Source: CAG-791 sp963629395 (lineage in GTDB: Bacteria > Bacillota > Clostridia > Lachnospirales > Lachnospiraceae). From it: a stretch of 17,711 nucleotides of DNA. The notes under the pieces are model-generated. The model searched no databases. It was not told where the DNA came from and saw nothing but the letters and a program-made list of their open reading frames with translations. Within the stretch, counting starts at the first letter, position 1. Every line of letters begins with the position of its first letter. Positions 1-7,580 of the stretch are shown here, piece after piece. The stretch is from contig CAVGIV010000057.1 of assembly GCA_963629395.1 (NCBI GenBank), positions 1 through 17,711 of the forward strand, read 5' to 3'. The translations under genes were made by a program, and so were the position numbers.

Positions 1-15
1 AGGAGGTGAACGATT

Positions 16-429
16 ATGCTTGATTACAATCTGACCCGCGAGGAGCAGGTCAGGAGGACGAACTTGGCAAAAAAAGCCCGCAGCATGATTCTGTCCAACA
101 TGCATGTCGAGGCGGAGGATGCGACTTCACTTACGCTGGACTACCGCGGCTACTATATGCAGGTCTCGTTCTCTCCTCTGCATCCGCTGCTGGTCGTATG
201 TTTGGCAAAAGCAATCCGAAACCCGGACGGCATCCGCAAGTGGCAGCTTGCCAACGAGCTGAATCTGCACAGCGTGCTGGGCAGCCACGCCATCAACGAG
301 GAGGTCGGATGCTATTCCTATCGGGCCACACACTGGCTGGATACGGAACTTTCACCCGCACGGTTCTTTGAGATTCTCAACCGTTGTGTTGACGAAGCGG
401 ATCGTGGCTTTTTTTGCCTGGCTGGATAG
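16..429 (+). CDS. Small YbjN-like protein of unknown function
   Basis: A 137-residue soluble protein with no signal peptide or membrane helix. The start is set by a near-perfect Shine-Dalgarno (AGGAGGTGA, bases 1-9) just ahead of the ATG. The layout is an N-terminal helix rich in Lys/Arg (residues 8-25), a beta-rich middle (about 28-60) and a C-terminal helix (ARFFEILNRCVDEAD). This resembles the YbjN / type III secretion chaperone-like fold, which often binds partner proteins. The assignment is by general pattern only and no catalytic motif is visible. It is followed after 65 bases by the lipoprotein gene with no terminator between, so the two are probably co-transcribed. The window begins at its ribosome binding site, so the promoter and any upstream operon genes are not visible. 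The reading frame is secure; the function is not. Confidence 0.8.
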   Translation: MLDYNLTREEQVRRTNLAKKARSMILSNMHVEAEDATSLTLDYRGYYMQVSFSPLHPLLVVCLAKAIRNPDGIRKWQLANELNLHSVLGSHAINEEVGCYSYRATHWLDTELSPARFFEILNRCVDEADRGFFCLAG

Positions 430-494
430 CATCCCGCTGTAATTTTTAAGGCATATCCGTGTAATTGAAGTAAACCATTACAGGAGGATACGCT

Positions 495-1193
495 ATGAAA
501 AACTTTTTTGCAGCGGCATTGGTTTGCTGTGTCCTGCTGTTGTCCGCCTGCGCGGCATCGATGCAGGACGCGCAAGAGCCGGATACATTGCAGCGAGACA
601 CTGCAATGTATGAAACAGAACAAGCTCCAGCCGAGCAGCAAGCGTCTGCTCAACCGAAAGACACAGAAAGCGGGTGTGAACAACCCACCGATTCCGCTGT
701 GTCGGACGAACCCACAGTCTCCCGACAGCACCTGGATGAAACAACTCCCAGCGAAATCCAGGAACCATCCTGCGACGATTCGGCGGAAGCTTTACAGCCG
801 TCAAGCCCGTCGGAATCAGTACCAGCCGTACCAGAAGAACCCGTCCCAGCGGAAATGCCGCCGGACAAAAATCCAATACAACATACGGAGCCAAGCACCG
901 ATCAGGATCCTGTGCCGGAGCCGGAATTTTCAGAAGAGACAAAGCCGGCTTTTGACATCGGTGCGTGGGTTGCGTTTGCGCAAGCCTATGGCGCCGATGT
1001 TGGCCTGATCTATGATGCAACCGCAACCGCATGCTGGGATAACCCAATCATCGCCAGCGACAGATCGATCTATCTGGAGCGTGACATCAAATCGCGGCTG
1101 GATCTGTACGCAGCAGACGGCATCACATATTTCTGCGTTTGGGCGCAGCTGAGAGCAGACGGACGCTACGATCTGTATATCGGCTATGCCTGA
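495..1193 (+). CDS. Secreted lipoprotein with Pro/Glu-rich linker
   Basis: A 232-residue predicted lipoprotein. Residues 1-18 form a signal peptide and LSAC (Cys19) is a good lipobox, so the mature protein should be lipid-anchored on the outer face of the membrane. Residues about 24-150 are a low-complexity stretch rich in Pro, Glu, Ser, Thr and Gln, typical of an extended spacer. The last 80 residues (from FDIGAWVAFAQAYG) look like a small folded domain with aromatic-rich strands ending at YDLYIGYA; I do not recognise the family. An AGGAGG at 482-487 sets the ATG. The linker shares the words PEEPV and VPEPEF with the linker inside the adhesin encoded downstream. A strong terminator follows at 1215-1244. 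It is probably a surface partner of the adhesin, but that is inference from position. Confidence 0.82.
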   Translation: MKNFFAAALVCCVLLLSACAASMQDAQEPDTLQRDTAMYETEQAPAEQQASAQPKDTESGCEQPTDSAVSDEPTVSRQHLDETTPSEIQEPSCDDSAEALQPSSPSESVPAVPEEPVPAEMPPDKNPIQHTEPSTDQDPVPEPEFSEETKPAFDIGAWVAFAQAYGADVGLIYDATATACWDNPIIASDRSIYLERDIKSRLDLYAADGITYFCVWAQLRADGRYDLYIGYA

Positions 1194-1214
1194 ACCAACC
1201 CACATCACGCGGCG

Positions 1215-1244
1215 AAAAGCGCATCGGAAACGGTGCGCTTTTTT
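1215..1244 (+). terminator. Intrinsic terminator after the lipoprotein gene
   Basis: AAAAGCGCATCG (1215-1226) and CGGTGCGCTTTT (1231-1242) pair over 12 positions with one T-G wobble, closing a GAAA tetraloop, followed by a T-run at 1239-1244. The adhesin ribosome binding site begins only about 14 bases later (1258), leaving no room for a new promoter. Confidence 0.88.
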
Positions 1245-1273
1245 GCTGCTAAAAAACAGGAGGTAAAGAACCC

Positions 1274-4200
1274 ATGAAACGAAAAAATTTGAAGAAAGTC
1301 CTGTCGGTGTTTTTGTCTTTACTCATGTGCCTGACGACGCTCTTGTCTGTCAGCACACCCGTATTCGCAGCAACGACGGTAGACGCCTACATGGTGGATT
1401 TCCCACGCGACGGGGACAGCAATTACTCGACGACCGCATGGGGACATTCTGCCGCATCACTGATGGGCGGTTGGCGGTTCCTCAACAGCAACTACACGAC
1501 GCTGCACAGCATCGGAACCTACAACGGACAGGTTTCGTACTGCATTGAACCCGGTATCGGGCAATCGGTTGGCGACACTCTTTCTTACAAGGATGAGAAC
1601 TTTTGGGAGAACTATCCCGACAACCTCAATCCGACCATTTCGCCGGATACCATTAAGGTCCTGCTTGGCCGCATCATGCAGTATGGCTATCAGGGCAACA
1701 TCTCTACCGCCTGGCGTTCTCAGAATGCATCAGACGCAGATGCGCTCAGCCATGCAATCGCCACGCAGCTGTTGGTTTGGGAGACGGTTGTCGGCGAGCG
1801 TGATGCGAGCTTCAACAAGGTAGATCCCTCCGCTTATGGGAAAAGCGCGGTATGGAGCTATGTCCGGGACTCGCATCCGCTTTACAGCCAGATTCGCTCC
1901 TATTACAATTCCATGGCCGCCAGCGTGCAGAGCCACGCCGAGATTCCCAGCTTCTGTACCCGGAGCATGGACAGTTCCAGCAGTTATGAAATCAAATATG
2001 ACGGCACAAGGTATACCGTGACTTTGACGGATACCAATGGTGTGCTGTCGAACTTCTCGTTTAGTTCTTCGGAATCCGGGATCAATTTTTCTCGGAGCGG
2101 CAACCGTCTGACAATCACCTCCGATACGCCGATTGCAGGCGACATCCTTGTGAGTGCCAGCAAGACCAACGGTGTACGCAGCGGCGTGATTGTTTGGACT
2201 GATGGAAATAAGGGCGGCGGCATCCAAGATGTCATCACCTACGGCGAGAATGTATCTGACCCGGTCAGCGCCTATCTGCGGCTTGAAATGGAAGCGCTCG
2301 GCACTTTGCATCTGGTCAAGACCAGTGAGGACGGCATTGTCGCCGGCATTTCGTTCACAATCTCCGGTAACGGCATCACCAGGACTGTAACTACAGGCCG
2401 CGACGGCACGATTGATGTGTCCGAACTCATGGCCGGTACTTATACTGTAACGGAAGCGGACAGTGAGCGCTATACGCCCCAGGCTTCCCAGCAGGTCACA
2501 ATTGTCGGAGGACAGACCTCGACCGTAACTTTTAACAACGTTCTCAAACGCGGCGCATTGGAAGTAACCAAGACTTCGGAAGACGGATTTGTTGAGGGCG
2601 TGAAGTTCCACCTGTACGGAAATTCTCTGTCTGGTCTGGTTGTCGATGAGTATGCGGTAACGGATTCCTCCGGAGTAGCGAAGTTCCGCAATGTTTTGAT
2701 TGGCGGCCCGTATACCATTGAGGAGGTGGATACTGCGATTCGTTATGTTATCCCAGAGTCCCAGACTGTGTCCATCCAGTGGAATCAGGTTGCGGAGCGC
2801 AGCTTTGTCAATACCCTCAAAAAGTTCACCGTGTCCGTAACCAAATCGGACGCTGAAACCGGAACCCCTCAGGGCGATGCCACCCTGGCAGGCGCCAAAT
2901 ACGGAATCTATAAGGGCGGAAAACTGATCGATACGTATTATACCGATGCCAATGGTCAGTTTACCAGCAAAGAGTATATCTGCGATACCGACTGGACAAT
3001 CCGTGAAATGGAGCCGTCGGAAGGATACCTGCTTGACACGGCAGAACATGCCGTTGGCGCAGCGCCTGGTCAGTATACGGTTGAACACAATACAACGGCC
3101 AACGCCGTGACAGAAACGGTGATCAAAGGCAGCATTCGTCTGATCAAGCATATTGACGCGGAACTGGAAATCCCCGAGAGTACGCCAGTCCCGCAGATGG
3201 AGACCGAAGCGCCTGTGGCCACAGAACAGCCCGTATCAGAGGAATCCGCTTATGCAGTAAGCCCGGACACAGAGGCTTTGGAGACTGTGCCGGAAAATGC
3301 AGTCCCCGAAGAGCCGGTGGATGATGCTGAACCGGAAGCGGAAGAGCCTTCGGCATCCAAGCAGGCTGAGCCGGAAACAGAGACTGAGACGGAACCCACT
3401 GACACTTCGACGCCCAATCCGGCCGAAACAGAGGCAGTACCGGAACCCGAATTCAATCCCTCCGGAAATGCGGGGATTATTGAGCAGCCGGAGGAAGGCG
3501 CGGTGTTCCAGCTTTATCTTTCCGCTGCCGGAAGTTATGATGCCGCAAAGGAGAGCGAGCGCGACCTGCTCATGACGGATGAAAACGGTGTAGCGCTTTC
3601 CAAAGATCTGCCTTATGGACGCTATACCGTGCATCAGATCGAAGGTCAGGATGGACAGGCGTTTATCCCGGACTTCACCGTATTCATCAGTTCTGACAGC
3701 CACCTGTACTCCTATATCCTGAACAACCAGACCATCACCAGCTTCATTCGCGTGGAAAAGCGCGATGCGGAAACCGGGAAAATCATTCCGGCCGCCGGCA
3801 TCGGGTTTCAGGTCAAAAATGTGGATACCGGCGAACTGATTTCGCAGACCGTCTACTATCCAACGCCTGTGACCATCTCCACCTTCTACACCGCAGATGA
3901 CGGAACTCTGATGCTTCCCTGCGAGCTTCCCTACGGCAGCTATGAACTGATTGAGGCGGAAACCTGCCAGGGGTATGTGCTGGACTCCACGCCGGTTCCG
4001 TTTGTTGTGGACGGATCGCAGGCTGTTGTTACGGTCACAAAAGCCAACATGGCGCAAAAGGGCGTCATCCGCATCCAGAAAACCGGCGAGATCTTCAGCA
4101 GCGTGGTCAATGAGGGCACAATCTTCCAGCCTGTATATAAGAGTGCAGGCCTTGAAGGCGCAGTGTTTGAAATTACCGCCGCGGAGGACACCTACACGCC

Positions 4201-5809
4201 TGATGGAACCCTGCGTGCAGAAGCCGGAGAAGTCGTTGATACGCTCACCACGCAGTCGGACGGTATGGCCACCAGCAAAGAGCTCTATCTTGGGAAATAT
4301 GTGATTACCGAGAAACAGGCACCACACGGCATGACACTCCAGAGCGAACCGCAGACGGTAGAACTGGTCTACGCCGGACAGGAAATCGAACTCACCGAGG
4401 TGCAGGCGGGCGTATATAATGAGCGGCAGCGCGGTGAGATCAGTCTGGTGAAATCCATGGAAACAGATAAGCTGTTCGGCATTGGCCAAGACGATGAGGT
4501 TACCCATGTAACATTCGGCCTTTATGCTGCGGAGAAACTCATTGCTGCCGACGGTAGCAACATTCCGCAGGATGGCCTGATTGAGATCGTTTCTTTGGAT
4601 AAAGACGGAAAGGCAATCTGCACGACCGACCTCCCCCTTGGGAGCTACTATCTGCAGGAGCTCTCCACTGACTCCCACTACCAGCTCAGCGATGCGAAGT
4701 ACCCGGTGGCATTTAATTATGCCGGTCAGGACACAAAGATTGTCAAACTGAGCGCCAATGATGGCGCGACCATTGAAAACAAGCTGATTTACGGCGCTGT
4801 TTCCGGCCTGAAGGTAGATGCAAGCGACAAGCCTCTCGCCGGCGCAACCGTAGGTCTGTTTGCCGCATCTGAGACGAAGTTTACAAAAGCGACCGCATTG
4901 ATGACCTCCGTATCCGCCGAGGATGGTGGATTCAGTTTTGAAAAGGTTCCTGTCGGGAATTGGATCGTATGTGAGATTGAGCAGCCCCAGGGGTTTGTTC
5001 TGAGCAAGGATCTATTCCCGGTAACAGTCAAAGAACAGGGGCAGGTCATTGAGGTTAAAATCACGAACAACCTTATCCGCGGCAGCATCACATTGACCAA
5101 GTATGACGCAGACTATCCTGAGAACAAGCTCAGCGGCGCGGTGTTTGAGGTCTACCGTGATGTGAATGGCAACAAGACGCTGGACAAGGATGATATGCTG
5201 ATTGGCACCATGGAGGAAACATCTGCAGGCGTTTATTGGATGAAGGATCTGGAATACGGCGGCGTGCTGGTTAAAGAAAAAACTGCACCGGAAGGCTTCA
5301 TTCTGGATGAGAAAGCCTACTATGTGGAGATTGACACAGACGGCAAGACCTATACCGTTGAAAACGAGGCCGGAAAAGGATTTCTCAATCAGGCGCTGAA
5401 GGGTTCTCTCAAGATCATTAAGACCACCAGCGACGGAAAGAAAGAAGGATTTGCCTTCCGCATCACGGGTGCCAATGGTTACGACATGACCTTTACGACG
5501 GATGCCAACGGAGAAATTGTCATTGAGAATCTGCGCATCGGCGACTACACCGTCACGGAACTGAAAAACAGTGCCAGCGAGGGATACAAGATTGCAGACC
5601 CCGTCAAGGTTACGCTTGTTGCAAATGAAACGCTGACCGTAAAAATTCATAACGACAAGACGAAGGTGGATGTTCCTAAGACCGGAGACAACAACAGTCT
5701 CGTGCTTTGGATCTCACTGTTCGGTCTTGCTGCGGCAGGTGTGAGCTGTGCAGCGTTCATCTATCTGAAAAAGCGCAAACCCGGCAAGCACATCGCCGTT
5801 AAGAAGTAA
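1274..5809 (+). CDS. Giant thioester/CnaB adhesin with LPxTG-type wall anchor
   Basis: A 1,511-residue surface protein. The signal peptide spans 1-32 (cut after VFA). The thioester domain has Cys90 in SYCIEPG and Gln165 in ATQLLVWE, the pair that forms an internal Cys-Gln thioester in Gram-positive adhesins and can attach covalently to host amines. From about residue 345 run roughly ten CnaB/SpaA domains, with strand-A lysines near 349, 433, 524, 625, 829, 936, 1060, 1180, 1276 and 1383; such domains self-lock by Lys-Asn isopeptide bonds. The fourth is split by an acidic Pro/Glu-rich insert (about 631-736). The end is a sorting signal VPKTG (1467-1471), a membrane helix and a basic KKRKPGK tail, so a sortase should attach it to peptidoglycan; no sortase is in this window. 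AGGAGG at 1258-1263 sets the ATG. It belongs to the SpaA isopeptide-forming pilin-related group; it could also act as a pilus tip or shaft. Confidence 0.95.
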   Translation: MKRKNLKKVLSVFLSLLMCLTTLLSVSTPVFAATTVDAYMVDFPRDGDSNYSTTAWGHSAASLMGGWRFLNSNYTTLHSIGTYNGQVSYCIEPGIGQSVGDTLSYKDENFWENYPDNLNPTISPDTIKVLLGRIMQYGYQGNISTAWRSQNASDADALSHAIATQLLVWETVVGERDASFNKVDPSAYGKSAVWSYVRDSHPLYSQIRSYYNSMAASVQSHAEIPSFCTRSMDSSSSYEIKYDGTRYTVTLTDTNGVLSNFSFSSSESGINFSRSGNRLTITSDTPIAGDILVSASKTNGVRSGVIVWTDGNKGGGIQDVITYGENVSDPVSAYLRLEMEALGTLHLVKTSEDGIVAGISFTISGNGITRTVTTGRDGTIDVSELMAGTYTVTEADSERYTPQASQQVTIVGGQTSTVTFNNVLKRGALEVTKTSEDGFVEGVKFHLYGNSLSGLVVDEYAVTDSSGVAKFRNVLIGGPYTIEEVDTAIRYVIPESQTVSIQWNQVAERSFVNTLKKFTVSVTKSDAETGTPQGDATLAGAKYGIYKGGKLIDTYYTDANGQFTSKEYICDTDWTIREMEPSEGYLLDTAEHAVGAAPGQYTVEHNTTANAVTETVIKGSIRLIKHIDAELEIPESTPVPQMETEAPVATEQPVSEESAYAVSPDTEALETVPENAVPEEPVDDAEPEAEEPSASKQAEPETETETEPTDTSTPNPAETEAVPEPEFNPSGNAGIIEQPEEGAVFQLYLSAAGSYDAAKESERDLLMTDENGVALSKDLPYGRYTVHQIEGQDGQAFIPDFTVFISSDSHLYSYILNNQTITSFIRVEKRDAETGKIIPAAGIGFQVKNVDTGELISQTVYYPTPVTISTFYTADDGTLMLPCELPYGSYELIEAETCQGYVLDSTPVPFVVDGSQAVVTVTKANMAQKGVIRIQKTGEIFSSVVNEGTIFQPVYKSAGLEGAVFEITAAEDTYTPDGTLRAEAGEVVDTLTTQSDGMATSKELYLGKYVITEKQAPHGMTLQSEPQTVELVYAGQEIELTEVQAGVYNERQRGEISLVKSMETDKLFGIGQDDEVTHVTFGLYAAEKLIAADGSNIPQDGLIEIVSLDKDGKAICTTDLPLGSYYLQELSTDSHYQLSDAKYPVAFNYAGQDTKIVKLSANDGATIENKLIYGAVSGLKVDASDKPLAGATVGLFAASETKFTKATALMTSVSAEDGGFSFEKVPVGNWIVCEIEQPQGFVLSKDLFPVTVKEQGQVIEVKITNNLIRGSITLTKYDADYPENKLSGAVFEVYRDVNGNKTLDKDDMLIGTMEETSAGVYWMKDLEYGGVLVKEKTAPEGFILDEKAYYVEIDTDGKTYTVENEAGKGFLNQALKGSLKIIKTTSDGKKEGFAFRITGANGYDMTFTTDANGEIVIENLRIGDYTVTELKNSASEGYKIADPVKVTLVANETLTVKIHNDKTKVDVPKTGDNNSLVLWISLFGLAAAGVSCAAFIYLKKRKPGKHIAVKK

Positions 5810-5820
5810 CAACCGCACAT

Positions 5821-5851
5821 CCGGGAATGCGTCCAAGCGGCACATTCCCGG
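5821..5851 (+). other. 9-bp perfect stem-loop between adhesin and microprotein
   Basis: CCGGGAATG (5821-5829) and CATTCCCGG (5843-5851) form a perfect 9-bp stem with a 13-base loop. There is no real T-run after it, only CTCTTT. It lies between the adhesin stop codon and the microprotein ribosome binding site (AAGGAGG, about 5859-5865). It may stabilise the upstream mRNA 3' end or weakly attenuate readthrough. Confidence 0.6.
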
Positions 5852-5870
5852 ACTCTTTAAGGAGGACCAT

Positions 5871-6038
5871 ATGAAAGATCACAGACACCTGCGGACCCGC
5901 CCCCGAAACCGGGAGAAAAAAGGCAACAGTCAGCCTCGTGTTAAGGAATGCCGACATATGTGGATGGACGGCGTATGTCTCAAATGTGGCTGCCTGCAGC
6001 AGAAGCCACGCGCAGGCAGCGAAGAACAGCAGCAATGA
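5871..6038 (+). CDS. 55-residue zinc-ribbon-like microprotein
   Basis: A short reading frame of 55 residues beginning MKDHRHLRTRPRNREKK and preceded by a strong AAGGAGG five bases before the ATG. The first 25 residues are very basic. Residues 27-42 read CRHMWMDGVCLKCGC, which has the spacing Cys-x-His-x7-Cys-x2-Cys-x-Cys of a small zinc ribbon or knuckle. The Gln/Glu-rich tail ends at a TGA that is followed at once by a terminator (6047-6077). A good ribosome binding site, a metal-site pattern and a private terminator together argue that it is a real gene despite its size. It could bind nucleic acid through the basic arm, but no function is known to me. It sits in the adhesin transcript and may depend on readthrough from it. 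Confidence 0.7.
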   Translation: MKDHRHLRTRPRNREKKGNSQPRVKECRHMWMDGVCLKCGCLQQKPRAGSEEQQQ

Positions 6039-6046
6039 ATAGCCGC

Positions 6047-6077
6047 ACATTCTGATCGTCAGCTCAGAATGTTTTTT
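6047..6077 (+). terminator. Intrinsic terminator after the microprotein
   Basis: ACATTCTGA (6047-6055) and TCAGAATGT (6064-6072) form a perfect 9-bp stem with an 8-base loop, followed by TTTTTT (6072-6077). It starts 8 bases after the microprotein stop codon and probably ends the adhesin transcript. Confidence 0.88.
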
Positions 6078-6127
6078 GTTGCTGGAGCGTTTCCACGATG
6101 GTGCAGCTTGTCGGCGGTCAAGAGGTG

Positions 6128-6164
6128 AAAAAACTGCCCGCAGGGCTGCTTCCTGCGGGCAGTT
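6128..6164 (-). terminator. Perfect 13-bp hairpin, minus-strand terminator orientation
   Basis: AACTGCCCGCAGG (6132-6144) and CCTGCGGGCAGTT (6152-6164) pair perfectly with a 7-base loop. Six A's at 6128-6133 become the T-run when read on the minus strand. No minus-strand gene is visible that would end here, so it may be a relic of a lost gene or an insulator before the HU promoter. Confidence 0.7.
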
Positions 6165-6353
6165 CAGATGTCAGAGATGGTTGTCTGCGTCTCAACTGCG
6201 CCCTCCGTGTGACTTCTAAATATATGTCAACTTGGTGGTCATATTCTTTCGACTGATTTAATATCCAATGTTATTAGAGCCGAAAACCGTGCAAGAATTC
6301 AGCCGAATTCAAATGCCAAACTGGAATAACTGAACATGCAGCGGTGGAAAAGC

Positions 6354-6382
6354 TTTGCAATCGGCATTCTTCGTGCTATAAT
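6354..6382 (+). promoter_or_regulatory. Promoter of the HU gene
   Basis: -35 TTTGCA (6354-6359), a 17-base spacer and -10 TATAAT (6377-6382) preceded by TGC, which makes an extended -10. The spacing and -10 fit a housekeeping sigma-A promoter. The expected start is near 6389, giving a leader of about 87 bases. Confidence 0.85.
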
Positions 6383-6417
6383 ATAGCCACATCACTCGTG
6401 AAGTTATGACTGACTGT

Positions 6418-6454
6418 ACCCGGACCACGGATTGGGACATGGTTATAAACGGGT
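6418..6454 (+). promoter_or_regulatory. Possible stem in the HU leader
   Basis: ACCCG (6418-6422) can pair with CGGGT (6450-6454) just ahead of the AAGGAGG ribosome binding site (6459-6465). The stem is short and could be chance. Confidence 0.3.
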
Positions 6455-6475
6455 GCGGAAGGAGGAATAAAAATC

Positions 6476-6748
6476 ATGTCAAAGAAAGAACTTGTCGCAT
6501 ATGTGGCTGAAAAAGCCTCTCTCAGCAAGAAGGATGCGGAGGCAGCCATCAATGCCGTATTCGACGGCATCACCGAAGCATTGAAGACAGATGGGAAAAT
6601 CCAGGTGATTGGCTTCGGGAGCTTTGAAGCGAAGGAACGCGCCGCAAGAACAGGGAGAAATCCGGCAACCGGAGAAACGATGGAGCTCCCTGCCAGCAAG
6701 ACTCCCTCCTTTAAGGCAGGGAAAGCCCTCAAGGACGCAATCAAGTAA
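6476..6748 (+). CDS. hup: HU-family DNA-binding protein
   Basis: A 90-residue histone-like protein of full family length. The N-terminal helices (SKKELVAYVAEKASLSKKDA) form the dimer core, and the beta-arm that inserts in the DNA minor groove carries the classic GFGSFEAKERAARTGRNPAT segment (about 46-65) with its intercalating proline. The C-terminal helix ends FKAGKALKDAIK. It bends and compacts DNA as a dimer, and often serves as an architectural cofactor for recombination. AAGGAGG at 6459-6465 sets the start. It is a single-gene unit with its own extended -10 promoter and a GAAA-loop terminator, so it can be expressed apart from the adhesin operon. A chromosomal housekeeping HU and an element-borne extra copy cannot be told apart from this window alone. 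Confidence 0.96.
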   Translation: MSKKELVAYVAEKASLSKKDAEAAINAVFDGITEALKTDGKIQVIGFGSFEAKERAARTGRNPATGETMELPASKTPSFKAGKALKDAIK

Positions 6749-6764
6749 AACCAATATGCATCAG

Positions 6765-6797
6765 AAAAGACGGCTTGAGAAATCAGGCCGTCTTTTT
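6765..6797 (+). terminator. Intrinsic terminator after HU
   Basis: A stem from AAAAGACGGC (6765-6774) with GCCGTCTTTT (6787-6796), extended inward by four more pairs (one wobble) to a GAAA tetraloop at 6779-6782, then T's to 6797. The next ribosome binding site (AGGAGG, about 6811) follows within 15 bases. Confidence 0.9.
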
Positions 6798-6821
6798 CTA
6801 TGCAAAATTCAGGAGGCCATT

Positions 6822-7415
6822 ATGAAAAAGATCAAAACATGGATCGGAGGAATGCTGGCAATTCTGTACTGCATCCTCATGTGTACAAGCGCTGTCTATG
6901 CCACCGGTGATGACACGGATGGCACGGAACTTCAGGTAGCGCAGCCCGTCATTTTGGAAGTTCAGCTCGGTTCCCAATGGGCGGGCGTGGAGTTTCAACT
7001 CAAAACAGATGCAGGACTATATCCCGGTACGATTACCGTGGGACAGGATGGTGTACTGCGCACCGAACTGGGCAACAACGGCAGCTATGTTCTCTCCTGT
7101 GTAAATTCCAGTGTTGCAGCACCGTCCCCGAATGAAACTTTGGCTCCAGACCCTACAGAACAGCTACCGGAGCCGTCAGAATCTGATGGCGCAGCAAATG
7201 ATACAGCCAACACGGATGATACCATGCTGACCACACAGGAATCAGACTCAGTCGGCTCCGCAAACGGTGGAATCCCTGTGATGCACCTCGTACTGTTCGG
7301 CGGCGGTCTTCTGCTTGCGGTTGGTGCGCTGGTTACCATGCGTGTAATTCAAAACCGGCAGCCTGCGGAACGAGAGCCGTATGATGCTGACGATGATGAC
7401 GATTACGAATACTGA
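6822..7415 (+). CDS. Secreted membrane-anchored protein with acidic tail
   Basis: A 197-residue protein. The start is the ATG behind AGGAGG. A longer in-frame reading to 6609 exists but overlaps HU and contains the HU terminator, so it is rejected. A signal peptide (about 1-27, ending SAVYA) leads into a beta-rich region (LEVQLGSQWAGVEFQL onward) that looks like a small SpaA/CnaB-like module. Next come a Ser/Thr/Pro/Asp-rich stalk (about 95-145), one membrane helix (MHLVLFGGGLLLAVGALVTM) and a cytoplasmic tail ending DADDDDDYEY. There is no LPxTG-like motif before the helix, so it should stay membrane-bound rather than wall-linked. It may be an accessory or docking protein for the adhesin, but that is inference from neighbourhood. 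Confidence 0.8.
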   Translation: MKKIKTWIGGMLAILYCILMCTSAVYATGDDTDGTELQVAQPVILEVQLGSQWAGVEFQLKTDAGLYPGTITVGQDGVLRTELGNNGSYVLSCVNSSVAAPSPNETLAPDPTEQLPEPSESDGAANDTANTDDTMLTTQESDSVGSANGGIPVMHLVLFGGGLLLAVGALVTMRVIQNRQPAEREPYDADDDDDYEY

Positions 7416-7545
7416 TGCACCTGTCTGCAGAACACGCAATGGGTCTGAGAGATGCCCACATTTTCTCCCAGACTGAGAATAATGTAAAAAACAAAAGCCT
7501 TACGGGAATATATAATAAAAATAATTAAAAATATTTCTTAAAGGC

Positions 7546-7574
7546 TTGACTTTTGGGTGGCAGTATGCTAATCT
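7546..7574 (+). promoter_or_regulatory. Extended -10 promoter of the leader RNA/DUF3268/sigma unit
   Basis: -35 TTGACT (7546-7551), a 17-base spacer and -10 TAATCT (7569-7574) preceded by TGC (7566-7568). A start near 7581 would place the first transcribed bases just before the closing stem of the leader RNA. A TATAAT at 7574-7579 is 22 bases from the -35, too far to be its partner. Confidence 0.75.
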
Positions 7575-7580
7575 ATAATC

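Larger units (their letters stand above)
6039..6475. other. Gene-free stretch between microprotein and HU
   Basis: It holds the microprotein terminator, the orphan minus-strand terminator, the HU promoter and the HU leader. Between 6165 and 6353 I see no convincing gene or RNA, only a GAATTC-AGCC-GAATTC repeat near 6295-6310 in AT-richer sequence. Confidence 0.6.

Noticed and set aside
1730..4678. Long minus-strand frames (473 and 480 residues) inside the adhesin gene
   Set aside because: They are antisense to a well-supported 1,511-residue gene, lack ribosome binding sites and recognisable domains, and reflect its repetitive codon composition.
6609..6821. N-terminal extension of the acidic membrane protein into HU
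   Set aside because: It would overlap HU in another frame and translate the HU terminator; the ATG at 6822 has an AGGAGG and opens a proper signal peptide.
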